Shown here: in pieces, positions 1 to 10,843 of the stretch | How the letters are laid out: the number at the start of each line of letters is the position of its first letter | How positions within the stretch are numbered: position 1 is the first letter of the stretch | Source: Gautieria morchelliformis | Lineage: Eukaryota > Basidiomycota > Agaricomycetes > Gomphales > Gomphaceae | Direction: 5' to 3' | Assembly: GCA_015179125.1 (NCBI GenBank) | Contig: WHVA01000066.1 | Span: forward strand, 1-64,000 | DNA length: 64,000 nucleotides | Notes under the pieces: model-generated | Told to the model about the DNA's origin: nothing | Database searches by the model: none | The model's input: the letters and a program-made list of their open reading frames with translations, nothing else | Translations under genes and position numbers: made by a program

Positions 1-1800
1 GTTGAGTTCCGGGGCGGAAAAGGTGCGGGATGAAAGGCGATCGGATGAATTTCTCCGTCGTCGGGGGAAATGATGGAAAGAATCGCGGCTACCGCGTAGT
101 CAGAAGCGTCGGTTTCGAGTACAAGTTGGGCATCTGGAATCCAGAAACCGAGTATAGGAGCCGTAGTGAAGGCGGATTTGAGGGCTTCAAATGCGGAATG
201 GCATTCCAGAGTGAAATTCCATGGGGCACCCTTCCTGGTGAGACACGTGAGCGGAACAGTGATGTCAGAAAAATTGTAAATGAAACGCCGGTAAAAGTTG
301 GCGAAGCCAAGGAAAGACTGCACATCCTTAACACGTCAGGGTTCCGGCCATTCTTGAATTGCCTCGACTTTGTCCTCTGCCTTGGTAAGACCTGTTGGAG
401 AGAGGATGTAGCGAGGTATTCGACCGTGTCGCGGTGCCATTCACATTTCTCTGCTTTTGCGTAGAGATGGTGTTTGCGTAGACGGCGGAGTACTTCACGG
501 ACATGTTCCCAATGTTTTTCCGGTGTGTTGGAATAGATGAGGATGTCGTCAATGTAGACTAGGACGCATACGTCGAGAAGGTTGGAAAATATGTCGTTCA
601 TGAATCACTGAAAAGCGGCGGGAGCATTGGTTAGACCGAAAGGCATGACAACCCACTCAAAAGCGCCGTAGCGGGTGTGGAAAGTGGTTTTCCACTCGTC
701 ACCTTCCCGGATGCGGACAAGGTGATAAGCGTGCCGGAGGTCGATTTTGGTGTAGATCTTCGCCCTGCGGGGAGTGTCGAGTAGATCGGAATGCATGGAA
801 GCAGATATTTGTCCTTCTTAGTAAGGGCATTGAGTCCGCAGAAATCGACGCAGAGGCGGAGAGATCCATCCTTCTTCTTGACGAAAAGGACCGGAGCGCC
901 GTGCAGAGACAGCAAAGGGCGGATAAAGCCCATGTTGAGATGTTCATTGACAAACTCGTGGAGAGTTTGGAGTTCACTTTGCGAAAGGGAGTAGATCGGT
1001 CCAAGGGGTGGAGATGCTCCTTCTTCCAAATCTATCTTCAGATCATAAGGTCGATGTTCAGCAGGTTTGTCGGCTTTGGCCTATTGAGCACGTCTGGGAA
1101 GTCACGATATTCTTCCGGAACTGAGCTCATGTCGACCAGAGCGGAAGTCGAGGTGGAACGAGTCTTGACTAAAGCCGAGTCGGAAAGGTGAAGCTGGAAA
1201 ACGGTCGTATCTTCTTGCCGTTGCAATACGCAGAAAGCGGTGGCGGAAACGAGCGCAATACGAGGAGCTTCGAGGGACGGAGGTGCTAAAGCGGGACTGG
1301 AGTGCGGAACTGAATCCATGAGCGGGGTTGCAGAAGAGGCCTGAGCCAATTTTGCGGACCACGTCGGAATAGACAGAAGTTGATCCGGGTACGGAACTGT
1401 ATTTGACCCAATGCCCAGTTAATCGACGGATTATATCGGGTGAGCCAATTGTGTCCTAGTACAACAGAACAGCTAGCATCTAGCGGAGTAACATAAAACG
1501 TAACTTCATGGTTGTCCCCAGTAGCGAAACGGATAGACAGATCCACAACTTGGGAAATTGCCGTGTTGGAAGACACGTCGAAAAGGTGGAGCGGAATAGT
1601 CGGAATGTTGCGGGTCGGAAGTTTATGTTTCAAAACAAAGTCGGAATCGAGGAAACAATGAGTCGAACCGGAGTCGATCAATGCTGTGAATGGGGGTGCG
1701 GAAATTGTGTCGGAAGTGAGAGGAACAGAAAGGGAGTCGGAGGACGAAAGAGCGGATGTGTCGAGTTTAACCTCGTTTGTCGCACGAATGGGGTCAACAC
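1..1800 (-). pseudogene. Pol (protease, RT, RNase H start) of Ty3 family A
   Basis: The aspartic protease core with DSGST is near 1680-1400. A linker with a PEEYRDFPDV-like motif (about 1110) leads into the RT fingers ([13 protein letters not shown] near 880), the palm ([14 protein letters not shown] near 740, [13 protein letters not shown] near 620) and the catalytic YIDDILIY near 545. After about 420 the frame changes again, and an RNase H-like beginning (DASDYAV type) continues to base 1. Integrase is not in the window. Several frame changes and a stop after AAFQ show decay. The wording is that of a standard basidiomycete Ty3 polyprotein. Confidence 0.85.
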
Positions 1801-1836
1801 AGCCCTCAGCTCATGCGGAGGCCGGAGGACTGCTGA

Positions 1837-3264
1837 CTATTTTTTTGCATCCGTAGCGGGAGCCGCTTCGGGTTTTTCTTCTGTCTTCGCCGCTCGGCCC
1901 TTGGCCTTAGCAGCGGAAGCGGAAGCTCGGGTGCAATCGCGAGCGACGTGACCTCCTTTGCCGCAGAAAAGGCAAAGGTTGTTGTCCATGCGACGCTGGC
2001 GTTCTACAGGGGTTAGTTTTCCGTCCTTCCCAAGTTTGTCAGAAAGGTCCGGAGTACTCTTCCGGGCGTTGGTGTTGGAACCAGAGGCCTGGTTATTGCG
2101 AGGGGTGGAGTTGTTGCTCCGGTTGCCGGAGTTGGATCCGGAACTGTTGTTGTTGTTGTTGTTGTTTCCGGAGTTGTTGTTTCCGGAATTAGTCTTCTTC
2201 TTGTCTTTGTCAGACTTCTTGTCAGAAGACTTGTCGTTCTTGCTCTGGGCAGAAGTTTCGCGAGCGATCTCGGAATGTCTTTCCCAGTAGCGCAAATCGA
2301 TGGATTGGGCAAGGTTGCGAAGGTCGGTAAGGGTGGCGGGTTTTCCGACGCGGGCAATTTCATCCTTGATCCGGGATGGCAAGCCCATGTAAAACTGGCG
2401 TCGGAGTGCGGCTTCTCCCCATTGGACTCGACGAGCGAGCTGCTGGAACGTGACAATATATTTAGCTATCTTATGAGTGTCTTTCATACGAAGCTTATCG
2501 AGTTCATTTTCCGCATCGGCTTCCATGTCAAATGGTCCAAAGTTGCTGTGGAGTTCAGAAGCGAAGTTGTGGTAATTGTCAGCCCAGTCGACAAGAGCAA
2601 ACGGATCCATGAGGGCAGGTTCAAAGTAGTTGAGAGCCGTGCCTCAGGGATAGGAAAGGGCGTAATTGACCTTTCGTTCGTCGTCGGGAAAGGCGTCGGG
2701 ACGATCACGGAAGTTGAGCTGAAGCTGGACCAGAAAAGGCTGGAGCTTCTTGGGGTCGGAACCGTCGAACTGATATGGTTCGCGGACCTTTGTCTTGGGG
2801 CGTGGTGGTGCTTGGGCCGGGCACTGAAGTTGTCCGGCTAGCATGGCGATGGCTTGTGCAAGATCCGGAACGGGCGCGGGCGGAACTGGGTTGGCGGGAA
2901 TCTGAGGTGGAATTGGAGGTGGAGGACCGCCGGGAGGACCGCCTGGGGGACCGCCGGGTGGGCCGCCATGAGGGCCGCCTGGAGGTGGTCCTGGTGGAGG
3001 TGGTGGAGCTGGGCGTCCGAATGACGCTGCTGTTTGTTCGCCGCTGCTACTCGTCGAGTTTCCGTCATAGTCGGGATTGTCGTCAGGATTAGCATCGGGA
3101 ACTTCTTCGAATCGTTACGGAATAGCATCGGAGAGCTCATCGTTGGCACGAGAGCTGCCAGAGGGTTCCGCGTGCCTTGGTGCTGCGGATCTAAGACTGC
3201 CAAAATAAGAGAGAGCTTCGACAGCTCCTGCTCGAGCTGAAGTAGCTGTGGTACGAGGAGGCAT
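1837..3264 (-). pseudogene. Gag of Ty3 family A
   Basis: The gag reading starts at the ATG at 3264. It has an acidic, Pro/Gly-rich N-terminal region (about 3120-2850), a retrotransposon gag domain (about 2840-2250), an Asn/Ser-rich linker encoded by an AAC/AAT-type trinucleotide run near 2130-2180, and one CCHC knuckle (CLFCGKGGHVARDC, about 1990-1945). It ends with TAA near 1837. The first part ends at a TAA near 3117 and is only continued by a frame change. A TGA near 2645 stops the gag domain in frame. The stops make it non-functional. Gag would package the element RNA in cytoplasmic particles. Confidence 0.85.
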
Positions 3265-3284
3265 AGTGATAGTTATCGGGTGGG

Positions 3285-3295
3285 AATCAGATAAT
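3285..3295 (-). other. Self-priming primer binding site of Ty3 family A
   Basis: The 11 bp AATCAGATAAT, 2 bp inside the LTR boundary, is the exact reverse complement of ATTATCTGATT at 3561-3571 in the LTR. The LTR site lies just downstream of the TATA box. In Tf1/sushi-type elements the 5' end of the transcript folds back on such a site to prime reverse transcription. Complementarity is seen; function is inferred. Confidence 0.65.
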
Positions 3296-3297
3296 AC

Positions 3298-3989
3298 TGT
3301 TACGTATCGAGATTTCCGCTAAGTCGGAACTGGAAAGGACAGCGGCTTCAACTTATAGGTTGCGCCCCCAATGAACTATCGTCCTAAGTATTTCGGAACT
3401 GAGTCCAAAGTCGGAAAGTACTGAACCAAAGGTTGGTCGGAACTTGAGTCGGAACTGAGGCGGAAGGCGGAAGATGGAAGGCAGAGAGAGACTGAGATCT
3501 TGCTAGACTCGCTGTGCTAAGAACAGGAGATGGAGCGAAGGAAATCAAGTATCGAAGGCGATTATCTGATTGCAGAATAAGAGACATACATGACAGGCTT
3601 TTATACAAAGAGTTGAGACAACAGGTAATGATATGGTACTAAGCAAATTCCGGGGGAAGCGGAAGTCGAGTAGACAATGCGTGGGAACTAACTAATTGGG
3701 AACAATGGGACTACAAGGGGGATTCAGGGTAAGGTAAAACAATGTCAAAGAACAAGGGGTCGGGAAAACATCTCTGACAACAAAACACAAGGAGGGCTGG
3801 ACATATGGTCTTGATGAACAGTGAGGTGGGTCCGGTGGGTCCGAGTAATAGAGTCGAAAGAACAAGGGAAATGTACAAGGGGCAGAATGTCGGAAATATC
3901 GGAGGGGCGGAAGGTGTTGCGGAAATATCGGAGGGGCGGAAGGTTGTGCGGAACTGAGGGTCGGAAGTCGGAAATGAACGGTCGTAACA
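3298..3989 (-). repeat. 5' LTR of Ty3 family A element
   Basis: It starts TGTTACG and ends GTCGTAACA in plus orientation. The boundaries are fixed by the target-duplicated solo copy at 23495-24141. In element sense a TATAAAA (plus positions near 3590) lies about 34 bp before the sequence complementary to the primer site, marking the probable transcription start. Many CGGAA pentamers are scattered through it. Confidence 0.9.
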
Positions 3990-4064
3990 AATGTATTGGC
4001 TGATGAAAGGTGGGCAGTAAGGCCTCCTTTCATATTGTATCTACTATCTATTAATAGACTAGAA

Positions 4065-4603
4065 TGAGTCACGAAGAAATAGGGTAGTGAGTCATTGAGA
4101 AAAAGGGTAGTGAGTCAGAGCATGTGTTGGCCAATCACAGTCCACGAATAGGGTGTGAGTCATGCACTGAGTCACACAGAAACGGGGTAGTGAGTCAGAG
4201 AGAAAAAGGGTGGTGAGTCAGAGCATGTGTTGGCCAATCACGGTTCATGATTAGGGAGTAAGTCATGCACTGAGTCATGCAGAAATGGGGGTAGTGAGTC
4301 AGAGTGAAAAAGGGTAATGAGTCAGAACTCGTGTTGACCAATCGCAGCCCACGATTAGGGGATGAGTCATGCAGAAATGGGGTAGTGAGTCAGGCATGAG
4401 TCACATTCTAAGAATAAGATACACCCTTATTCTTAAAGAGGATTAGCTCAACACAGCCTTTCATTGGTAAGAGGCCTCTCAGCCAATGATACGCCAGAGT
4501 CTGAGCATGAGTCACGTGCCGAGCCAGGCTCTGAGTCATGCAGGAGTCATTTCCCAAGTCACAAGACTTCGGACCAATAATACTCCAGCTTGGCAGTGAG
4601 TCA
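4065..4603. promoter_or_regulatory. Array of 16 TGAGTCA (AP-1/Gcn4-type) sites with CCAAT boxes
   Basis: Exact TGAGTCA starts at 4065, 4088, 4111, 4156, 4168, 4191, 4214, 4271, 4295, 4318, 4363, 4386, 4397, 4508, 4532 and 4597. Spacing is often 23 bp. Groups of three recur about every 103 bp, separated by a CCAATCRC box (near 4130, 4234, 4338). More CCAAT or ATTGG boxes lie near 4464, 4483 and 4573. TGA(C/G)TCA is the classic bZIP half-site pair and CCAAT is the HAP/NF-Y site. It may be the enhancer of a decayed LTR or a tandem repeat with fortuitous motifs. Confidence 0.6.
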
Positions 4604-5037
4604 TGACCCTAATTCTATTTTAGGAGTGTAGTCATGGCACAGCACAGCCTAGCATAGCCTTGTTGCTATGGTAGCATAGGTTGGGCTGAGTTTGTATTGC
4701 ACAAACTGTGTTGTGGAGGCTTGGGAATAAATTGCTATTTCCAGAGTGCTGAGTCCGAACCGGTAGGTTGGCCAGAGTTTGTGGGTGCATAAGTGTCCAC
4801 AGGCTCGAGTTCGGGCTCGTGCGCGTTGGAGTTTGAATAAGCAGAGTTGTGGATACATGTGGATTCATAACTCTGTTGCAACAGAATAGAAGTGTTTTAA
4901 GCCAAAGACTTCGTTAAAAATGGCGAAAAAATGGTAGGAAATTAGAGGAAGTTTAAATAGTTCACCCTCAATGATAGTAATACCTGTATGCTATATTTTA
5001 AGGTCACTATATCGAAAATACATGGAAGTTCTCCTAT
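4604..5037. other. No gene recognised, probable retroelement remnant
   Basis: This stretch joins the TGAGTCA array to the coding tail at 5038. Short open stretches on the minus strand lack recognisable domains. I see no further clear repeat. Confidence 0.4.
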
Positions 5038-5283
5038 TTGACCGGCAAAGCAGGATCCCATACAGACCCGGCCATTGAGGCCATGCTCCGCGAGGACGCT
5101 GGCCTCATCACCCAAGCAGATACCGCTGCTAGTGGTGAGGCCGACCAGCCTCACCCAATCACCACCGATGACACGGAGGTGCCCCCGGAGGAGTCACACG
5201 CTCCACTGGCCCCATACGACGACGACATCATCATATCGGCCACTCTAGAGGACTCCTTTATGGATGACCTCTATGAGTCGTAG
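5038..5283 (+). pseudogene. C-terminal tail of a retroelement polyprotein
   Basis: An 81-codon acidic frame (ends DDLYES then TAG at 5281-5283) is followed by a polypurine tract and an apparent LTR start, the expected 3' layout of an LTR retrotransposon. The tail has no catalytic motif, so Ty1 versus Ty3 cannot be decided. The rest of pol is missing upstream, so this is a truncated relic. The class call rests on context rather than domain content. Confidence 0.45.
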
Positions 5284-5304
5284 TTGACCCCTATAGTTGT
5301 CTAT

Positions 5305-5600
5305 AGAGGGGGAGGGTGTAAATAACCTATGTATCTACATGTACAATAGTTATTACATAATCCCAGTGGGCCCCTTAGGGACCCACTGTATAGTTTAGGC
5401 ATGGGAACTGGCCAGCGGTCCCCATCGCATCTCACTCTTACCTGTCACTACATAGCATCCAGAATACCACTCATTGGTCAAGTTCTGTAGTGCCCTTGTG
5501 ATACAAGGTCCTAAGATCGACATCCTTTACATACCACCAGAGTTACATGGGTGCCAGTTCTGTGGCTGAGTCATCCCTTGGATTACTAACATATTCCACT
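5305..5600 (+). repeat. Polypurine tract and probable 3' LTR beginning
   Basis: AGAGGGGGAGGG at about 5306-5317 is followed at once by TGTAAATAACC, a typical PPT/LTR junction. The LTR end is uncertain; a TAACA-like end lies near 5590. No second copy is in the window to fix it. Confidence 0.45.
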
Positions 5601-6080
5601 TGTTTTTCCACAACTGATAGCCTGAACATCATTTGGCAGACATAATCATGTTCATATCATTGAGATCTTTCAATTACACATTCTTTCATATTTTTCCCGA
5701 ATTCCTTCCCAGTACCAGTGGTAGCCTGCGCCATTAATTGGGCAGCATGGCAGGCAAATAAGTAATGTTATTCTGCCGAATTTACCGTGTTCACACGGTA
5801 AATTCAGAATACGCGTAAATGCGGAATCAAACCGGCTGGCAGCGCTGTATCCAGGATAGTGCTCGGATACTTCCTCTGTTAGCGCTCGGTCGTTTCGCGC
5901 AGGCCATTCTGGCATCCGTCTCTGTGTAAAGTTCGCATGTGGGTGATGGATGCTTCACCAATGATTGCACAGAGGATGCACAGAGGATTTACCGCTGTTA
6001 TATACTGTATATCCTTTCTGTGTTGTCTTTCTTTATACAAGGCTCGAGAGTAATCGCAAAATCATTGCCACAGACTAGAA
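5600..6080. other. Non-coding stretch with a palindrome
   Basis: No gene is recognised. It contains the 28 bp inverted repeat at 5778-5805 and leads into the minisatellite starting near 6080. Confidence 0.4.
5778..5805. repeat. Perfect 13-bp-arm palindrome with TTTACCG core
   Basis: GAATTTACCGTGT and its exact complement are separated by only TC. The same TTTACCG core recurs in the palindrome at 8558-8577 and in single copies near 8548, 8731 and 9800. It could be an operator-like site or a transposon end. Confidence 0.6.
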
Positions 6081-6656
6081 ATAATGAACATGCTGTGTGT
6101 CAGGCTGTGAGTGCAACAGGATGGCTGTCAGGCTGTGAGTGTGCTAGAAATAATGTGTGTCAGCCATGAGTGCGCTTGAAATAATCAACATCATGCACGT
6201 CAGCCACAAGCTTGGAATAATTGACATGAAGTGTGGGCCTGAAATATTTGACATGATGTGTAAGCACACTTGAAATAATCGACATGATGCACATCAACCA
6301 TGAGCTTGAAATAATTGACATGATATATGGGCCTGAAATATTTGACATGATGCATAGGTGCACTTGAAATAATTCACATGATGCACGTCAGCTGTGAGCT
6401 TGAAATAATTGACATGTCAGCTGTGAGCTTGGAATAGTTGACATGATGCAAGGGCCTGAAATAGTTGACTTGATGTGTGTCAGCCCTGAGCATGCTTGAA
6501 ATAATTGACATGATGCATGTCAGCCGTGAGCTTGGAATAATTGACATGATGTGAGGGCCTGAGATAGTTGACTTGATGCGTGTCAGCCCTGAGCATGCTT
6601 GAAATAATCACAAGATACATGTCAACGGTGAGCTTGAAATAATTGACATGATATGT
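6080..6656. repeat. Minisatellite, block 1 (GAAATAATTGACATGATG family)
   Basis: Imperfect head-to-tail units of about 35-60 bp combine GAAATAATTGACATGATG, a variable CACGTCAGCC-like part and GTGAGCTT. The same family resumes after the inserted LTR at 7740 and reappears at 63700-64000. Confidence 0.8.
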
Positions 6657-7739
6657 TGTTACATTTGGGTCGGAAAGGACAGTGGCTTCAATGTATGTGT
6701 TGCGCCCCCAATGAACTATCGTCCTAAGTATTTCAGAACAGAAGTCAGAAGTCAGAAGTCAGAAGTCAGAAGTCAGAAGTCAGAAGAGGCAGAGGTAGAG
6801 AAGGGTTCAAGAATCGTTCTAAGTCAAGAGTCAGAAATCGAGTTGGAGGTCAGAGGAAGTACTCGCTGTGCTAAGAACAGGAGATGATGTGAGGGAGTCA
6901 AGTATCGAAGTTGATTATCTGATTGCAGAATAAAGCACATACATGAGTGCGTTTTATACAAATAGCTGGAGCAACATGTAATGTAATGTAAGTTGTACTT
7001 AAGACTCAACCCAAAGGCTGAGCTGAGGTTCGGGAACAGAGGGCTTGGCTTCAACTAATTTTGGGAAGCAGACTTGGGAACAGATTCAGCTTCAAGCCGA
7101 GGTTTGGGAAACAAGATTAGACTGAGGGGAAGATAATATGAGAATCTAGGTCAATATCAGAACTGAGGATTTAGCATACATGACAGGGGGTTTATATACT
7201 AATTGCAAGGAGCAGAAAGAGGGCATCAATGCCCGCATCGAGCAGATAAGAATGATAAGGGGACCATCACCATGAATGGAACAGGACTATGTAGGAAAGG
7301 AAGTCAGGGTGAATGATGAACCAAAGGAAACCCGAGTCAAGCCAAGAAGGGTTCCTGAGCAAGATCTGAGGCCGACACCTTGGGTCCAGACTCCAGAACG
7401 GGTCTTAACAGCATGTTCCGATGAAAGTGGAAGTCAGGTAAGACATACGGGGTAAGTATCTAATCTTGAACAAAGAACTACAAGGGGGTTGCAGGGTAGA
7501 GTCAAGAACAATAGGCAAAATAACAAGGGGAACGGAACATCTACTTGACAAACGGAACAATGAGGCTCCTGATGCTCCAGACATAGGGTCTTGCTGTGCT
7601 GTGAGTCAAGTTTGAAGGGTCTGTATAATAGAGTCGAATGGGGAACAGATATAACAAGGGGGGGAACATTAGAGGTATCCGAATCTTGGAAAGGAAGCAG
7701 AACTGAGTATCCGAAGGTGGGATTGGCATGGTCGTAACA
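6657..7739 (-). mobile_element. Solo LTR of Ty3 family A, long variant
   Basis: It starts TGTTACATTT and ends GTCGTAACA, and shares the GCGCCCCCAATGAACTATCG segment with the other family A LTRs. At 1083 bp it is longer than its relatives (647-692 bp) and seems to contain an internal duplication around the TATA/start region (near 6925 and 7171). An (AGTCAGA)n run lies at about 6735-6786. It interrupts the minisatellite. Flanks TATGT and TACAT do not match exactly, so the target duplication is lost or mutated. Orientation follows the family A LTR at 3298-3989. Confidence 0.75.
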
Positions 7740-8180
7740 TACATGTCAACTGTGAGCTTGAAATAATTGAATGCATGTCAGGCTGTGAGAATGATTGAAA
7801 TAAGTGACATGATGTGTGTCAGGGCATCAGCCCAAAATAGGACTTGATGATGTGTGTTAGCAGTGAGCACACTTGAAATAATCAACATGATGCATGAGCC
7901 CAAAATAGTTGACTTGATGTGTGTCAGGTGTGAGCACACTTGAAATAGTTGACATGATGTGTGTCAGCCATGAGCCCGAAATAGTTGACATGATGTGTGT
8001 CAGCCATGAGCCCAAAATAGTCAACATGATAGGTGTCAGTTGTGAGTGCACTTGAAATAATCAACATGAGTGTCAGCCATGAGCCCGCAATAGTTATGCT
8101 AATGCATGCCAGGCTTGAGCACAAATAGTAGACCTGCTGCATATCAGGCATGAGCATGCTAGAAATAGTGGACATGATGC
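7740..8180. repeat. Minisatellite, block 2
   Basis: Same unit family as 6080-6656, with CCGAAATAGTTGACATGATG and CATGAGCCC variants. It is the far side of the array split by the LTR at 6657-7739. Confidence 0.8.
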
Positions 8181-9380
8181 TTTGACCTACACTCACATGC
8201 TGAAACATTGAGAAGTTGTACCCCAGTCTTGTTATTCTTACATTCTCTATCCTCCAGAGAATCCAGATATCAGCTCCAATGAGTAAATAGCTTCTGCTAG
8301 TTGTACTATTCTTGGATTGATTGTAGAGATGATATGCAAGTGAATATACTTTTGACTCAATTAGCCTTGGCATATATATCTTTTATAGTAAGTACTGCAA
8401 AAAGCAAGGGGATAAAAAAACTATACAAAGTCACTGCAACAGGCATCCAGAACACGCACAAAAATTATCAGAGCCTCTATGAAGCTGCCAGCCGAGAATT
8501 TACTGGATAAGTAGCCATAAGTGCGCATAAGCATAGGCACAGCTTAAATTTACCGCCAAAATTTACCGGTAAATTTTCGGCTTGGGAGAGGTAATAGAGG
8601 CCTTATGAGCAAATATGTCTGATTAAATATATTTGATATACAGCTTAGATGGTCTCGACGAGATATTAGAATATTTCATCAAGACCTGAGCGAGCTACTC
8701 ATCGTTCATTCTGTTGCGCTGGATGCCACACGGTAAAACTCCGCCGTAGCTCATGTCACACTGTTGGAAATATATGCGTGTACTTGCACCCAGACAAACC
8801 TTGTGTAGATTAAATAATTTACACTACCAGCAACTAATAACTATTAAGTCAACAAATCAGGGCCCAGTGACTCGTTCAAGCAATCAGATATTAATAGATA
8901 GTAATAATAACAGTTGAACACGGTCTGAACGCGTGTTGTCATTGCGCGATCACAGACCACCACCTGCCTTCGACTTTTCCTTCCTGACCAGCGAGCACCT
9001 CCCATTGAAAGTCGCGCACGATCCGTACGCGTGCGCGTGTGCAGAAACCGAATGTCGACTCCTGGACAACCTGGGTGTCCGGAGAGCATGGGGATTTTGT
9101 ACCTATGTGGGGGGTAAGAACTTGTCGAAATAAGAGAGGTGGCACTCACCACAAACGATTGACATCCCGGTACTCCGTCGCAGACATGTGTGTCTGCGGA
9201 GCGTCCACCATCGCGTGCGCTGGGGCACCGAATCGGCAGCACAATCAGGACACGCCCGGGTTAGGTGTGATCTCCCGCGGCCCCGCGCACGCTGCTGCTC
9301 GCCGTGCTCAACTATAGGGAGTGCAGCCCGGACGCAGCATGCTCAGCGGGACGCGTGCCGCCGAGGGCAGACCTAGAGTG
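8181..9380. other. Non-coding stretch, no gene recognised
   Basis: Only short open stretches without domains are seen. It contains the palindrome at 8558-8577. Confidence 0.4.
8558..8577. repeat. Perfect 20-bp palindrome
   Basis: AAAATTTACCGGTAAATTTT is fully self-complementary with no spacer. A half-site (TAAATTTACCG) lies just upstream near 8545. Confidence 0.7.
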
Positions 9381-9389
9381 CGCCGTCGT

Positions 9390-9660
9390 GCAGGATGGAA
9401 GCTGCGCGCCTGGATCACACCGCCGTGCAGGCTGCAAGCTGCGCGACGGCGTCCCACCTGACGCTGGTGCGGGCCCAGATTGGCCACCAGTGTCATGTGG
9501 GATGGAAGCCGCGCGCCTGCGTCCCACTGCCATGTGGGTTGCAAGCTGCGCGCCAGCGTCCCACCCGACGCTGGTGTGGCCCCGAGCCGCGAGCCGTGTC
9601 CCACCCGACACTAGTGTGGCCCCCAGATTGGCCACACCAGCGCCATGCGAGCCGCATCCC
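9390..9660. repeat. GC-rich interspersed repeat block
   Basis: Short units built on GCGTCCCACCCGACGCTGGT and TGCAAGCTGCGCGCC recur four to five times with variation, in both full and partial form. The block is open in several frames on both strands, which is what GC-rich repeats do by chance. No coding claim is made. Confidence 0.55.
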
Positions 9661-9818
9661 GACTTGGTGTTTTGAATTTTCTCCCAGCACCAGCAGAAGA
9701 GCGGCAAGAGGTGAGCAAGTCCCCGTAGATCAAAGAGCGGTCACGTGCCCACATCGCGGGATAGTCCGCGGGCGTCAAGGCGCCGCGGCACCAAAGGCCG
9801 GTAAATTTGGCGACATAA

Positions 9819-10624
9819 GAGCCCGTTCGGCGGCGGCATCGCATGAGATATTCTGAGATTGCTCCGCCAAAATGAAGTTTGTGTAATTGACCAAATTGCG
9901 TGAGATCTTGTGACTGTTCGGCTGACACAATCGCAGAGAAACCCAATCTCTCAAAACGCGATACTCACGCCTTTTTTGCAATACTGCCTCGGACCACAAC
10001 TGCTCGCAATCGCAAAAACTAGATTGCCCTTGGCCCTCAGGCGTCCTCACTGCACCCACAACCGCCATTGTCTCTGGCGTAATGGCCGAGCCTGATCTGG
10101 ACGTCTCAGTAACCGCTGACTGAGTATGAAGCAGGTGTCTTTTCTTTCTATGTAGTTTGGATAGTATAACCCTGTTGCAATGAGTGTCCATGAGTGTAAA
10201 TAGAGAGAGGCCCTTTGTGTCAGTACCACTCAACACTCTAGAGCTGTTCAGACACTGTTTTGTTTTGTATGGACATGTCAGAGTCTCTAATATCTGTACA
10301 CCAAGCTAGCAAGAAACTATTGGCAACGCTATACTAGGATATGGGGAGCGAAGGAGAGGAGGGTGTGATTACCAATCAACCCTTCCGTCTTAGCTAGCCA
10401 GGTTTGAACTTGTCACGCGTACATTTAATGAGGCACGCTGCTCACGTGATGGCACTGGACTCTGAGATCTGAAACATTGCGTTCGGCTGCTACAGCCAGA
10501 TCACAAAAAATTGCCCGCCTGTTCGGCTGAACTGAAAACTCGAAAATGCAATCAGAATTGGGGCTTGCCCAATTCTGATTGCTTTTTCAAATTCGAAAAT
10601 GCAATCCCGCCGCCGAACGGGCTC
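9819..10624. mobile_element. PIF/Harbinger-like non-autonomous element (MITE)
   Basis: Perfect 18-bp terminal inverted repeats (GAGCCCGTTCGGCGGCGG at 9819-9836, complement at 10607-10624) are flanked by TAA on both sides (9816-9818 and 10625-10627). A 3-bp TAA/TTA target duplication is the hallmark of PIF/Harbinger. There is no transposase inside. Internal GTTCGGCTG copies near 9918, 10482 and 10521 hint at two nested or fused smaller elements. Confidence 0.7.
10548..10582. repeat. Hairpin in the MITE
   Basis: 15-bp arms GCAATCAGAATTGGG and complement are separated by 5 bp. It lies just inside the right terminal repeat. Confidence 0.65.
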
Positions 10625-10674
10625 TAAGTTATACTCGCGCGGCCTGCGATAGGAAATGTGAGATCGTGACTGAC

Positions 10675-10843
10675 GTGCAGCGCACGGACCAACATACAAT
10701 GATGCTATATAAGGCAAATGCCTCCGTGGCATCGGCCCGCGAGAAGCGCCGGGCTGACGTGGCGAGCAGAGATAAGAGCATATTCCTTATACAGCATGAT
10801 ATTCCTTATACAGCATGATTGTATGGTGGTCCGTGCGCTGCAC
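10675..10843. repeat. Inverted-repeat cassette at outer end of copy A
   Basis: Arms of about 40 bp (10675-10714 and 10804-10843) carry GTGCAGCGCACGGACCA and GCTATATAAGG or their complement. The right arm and adjacent GCGCCGGGCTGACGTGGCG segment lie in the same orientation as their counterpart in copy B (29965-30047), although the rest of A and B are inverted to each other. Confidence 0.6.

Larger units (their letters stand above)
1..3989 (-). mobile_element. Ty3/gypsy retrotransposon, family A, degraded and cut by window edge
   Basis: Read on the minus strand the order is LTR (3989-3298), gag with zinc knuckle, aspartic protease, reverse transcriptase and the start of RNase H, which runs off base 1. 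Gag has an in-frame stop and a frame change, and pol is spread over several frames, so this copy is dead. The protein order and RT wording match common agaricomycete Ty3 elements. Further LTRs of the same family lie at 6657-7739, 23495-24141 and 55170-55857. The second LTR and target duplication lie outside the window. Confidence 0.9.

Noticed and set aside
2013..2456. Thr-rich frames opposite or beside gag
   Set aside because: Shadow of the Asn/Ser-rich gag linker in another frame.
6735..6786. Short direct repeats AGTCAGA as a possible CRISPR-like array
   Set aside because: They are a 7-bp microsatellite inside an LTR with no spacers.
6652..7744. Exact target duplication around the long family A LTR
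   Set aside because: Flanks TATGT and TACAT differ at two of five bases, so it is not claimed.
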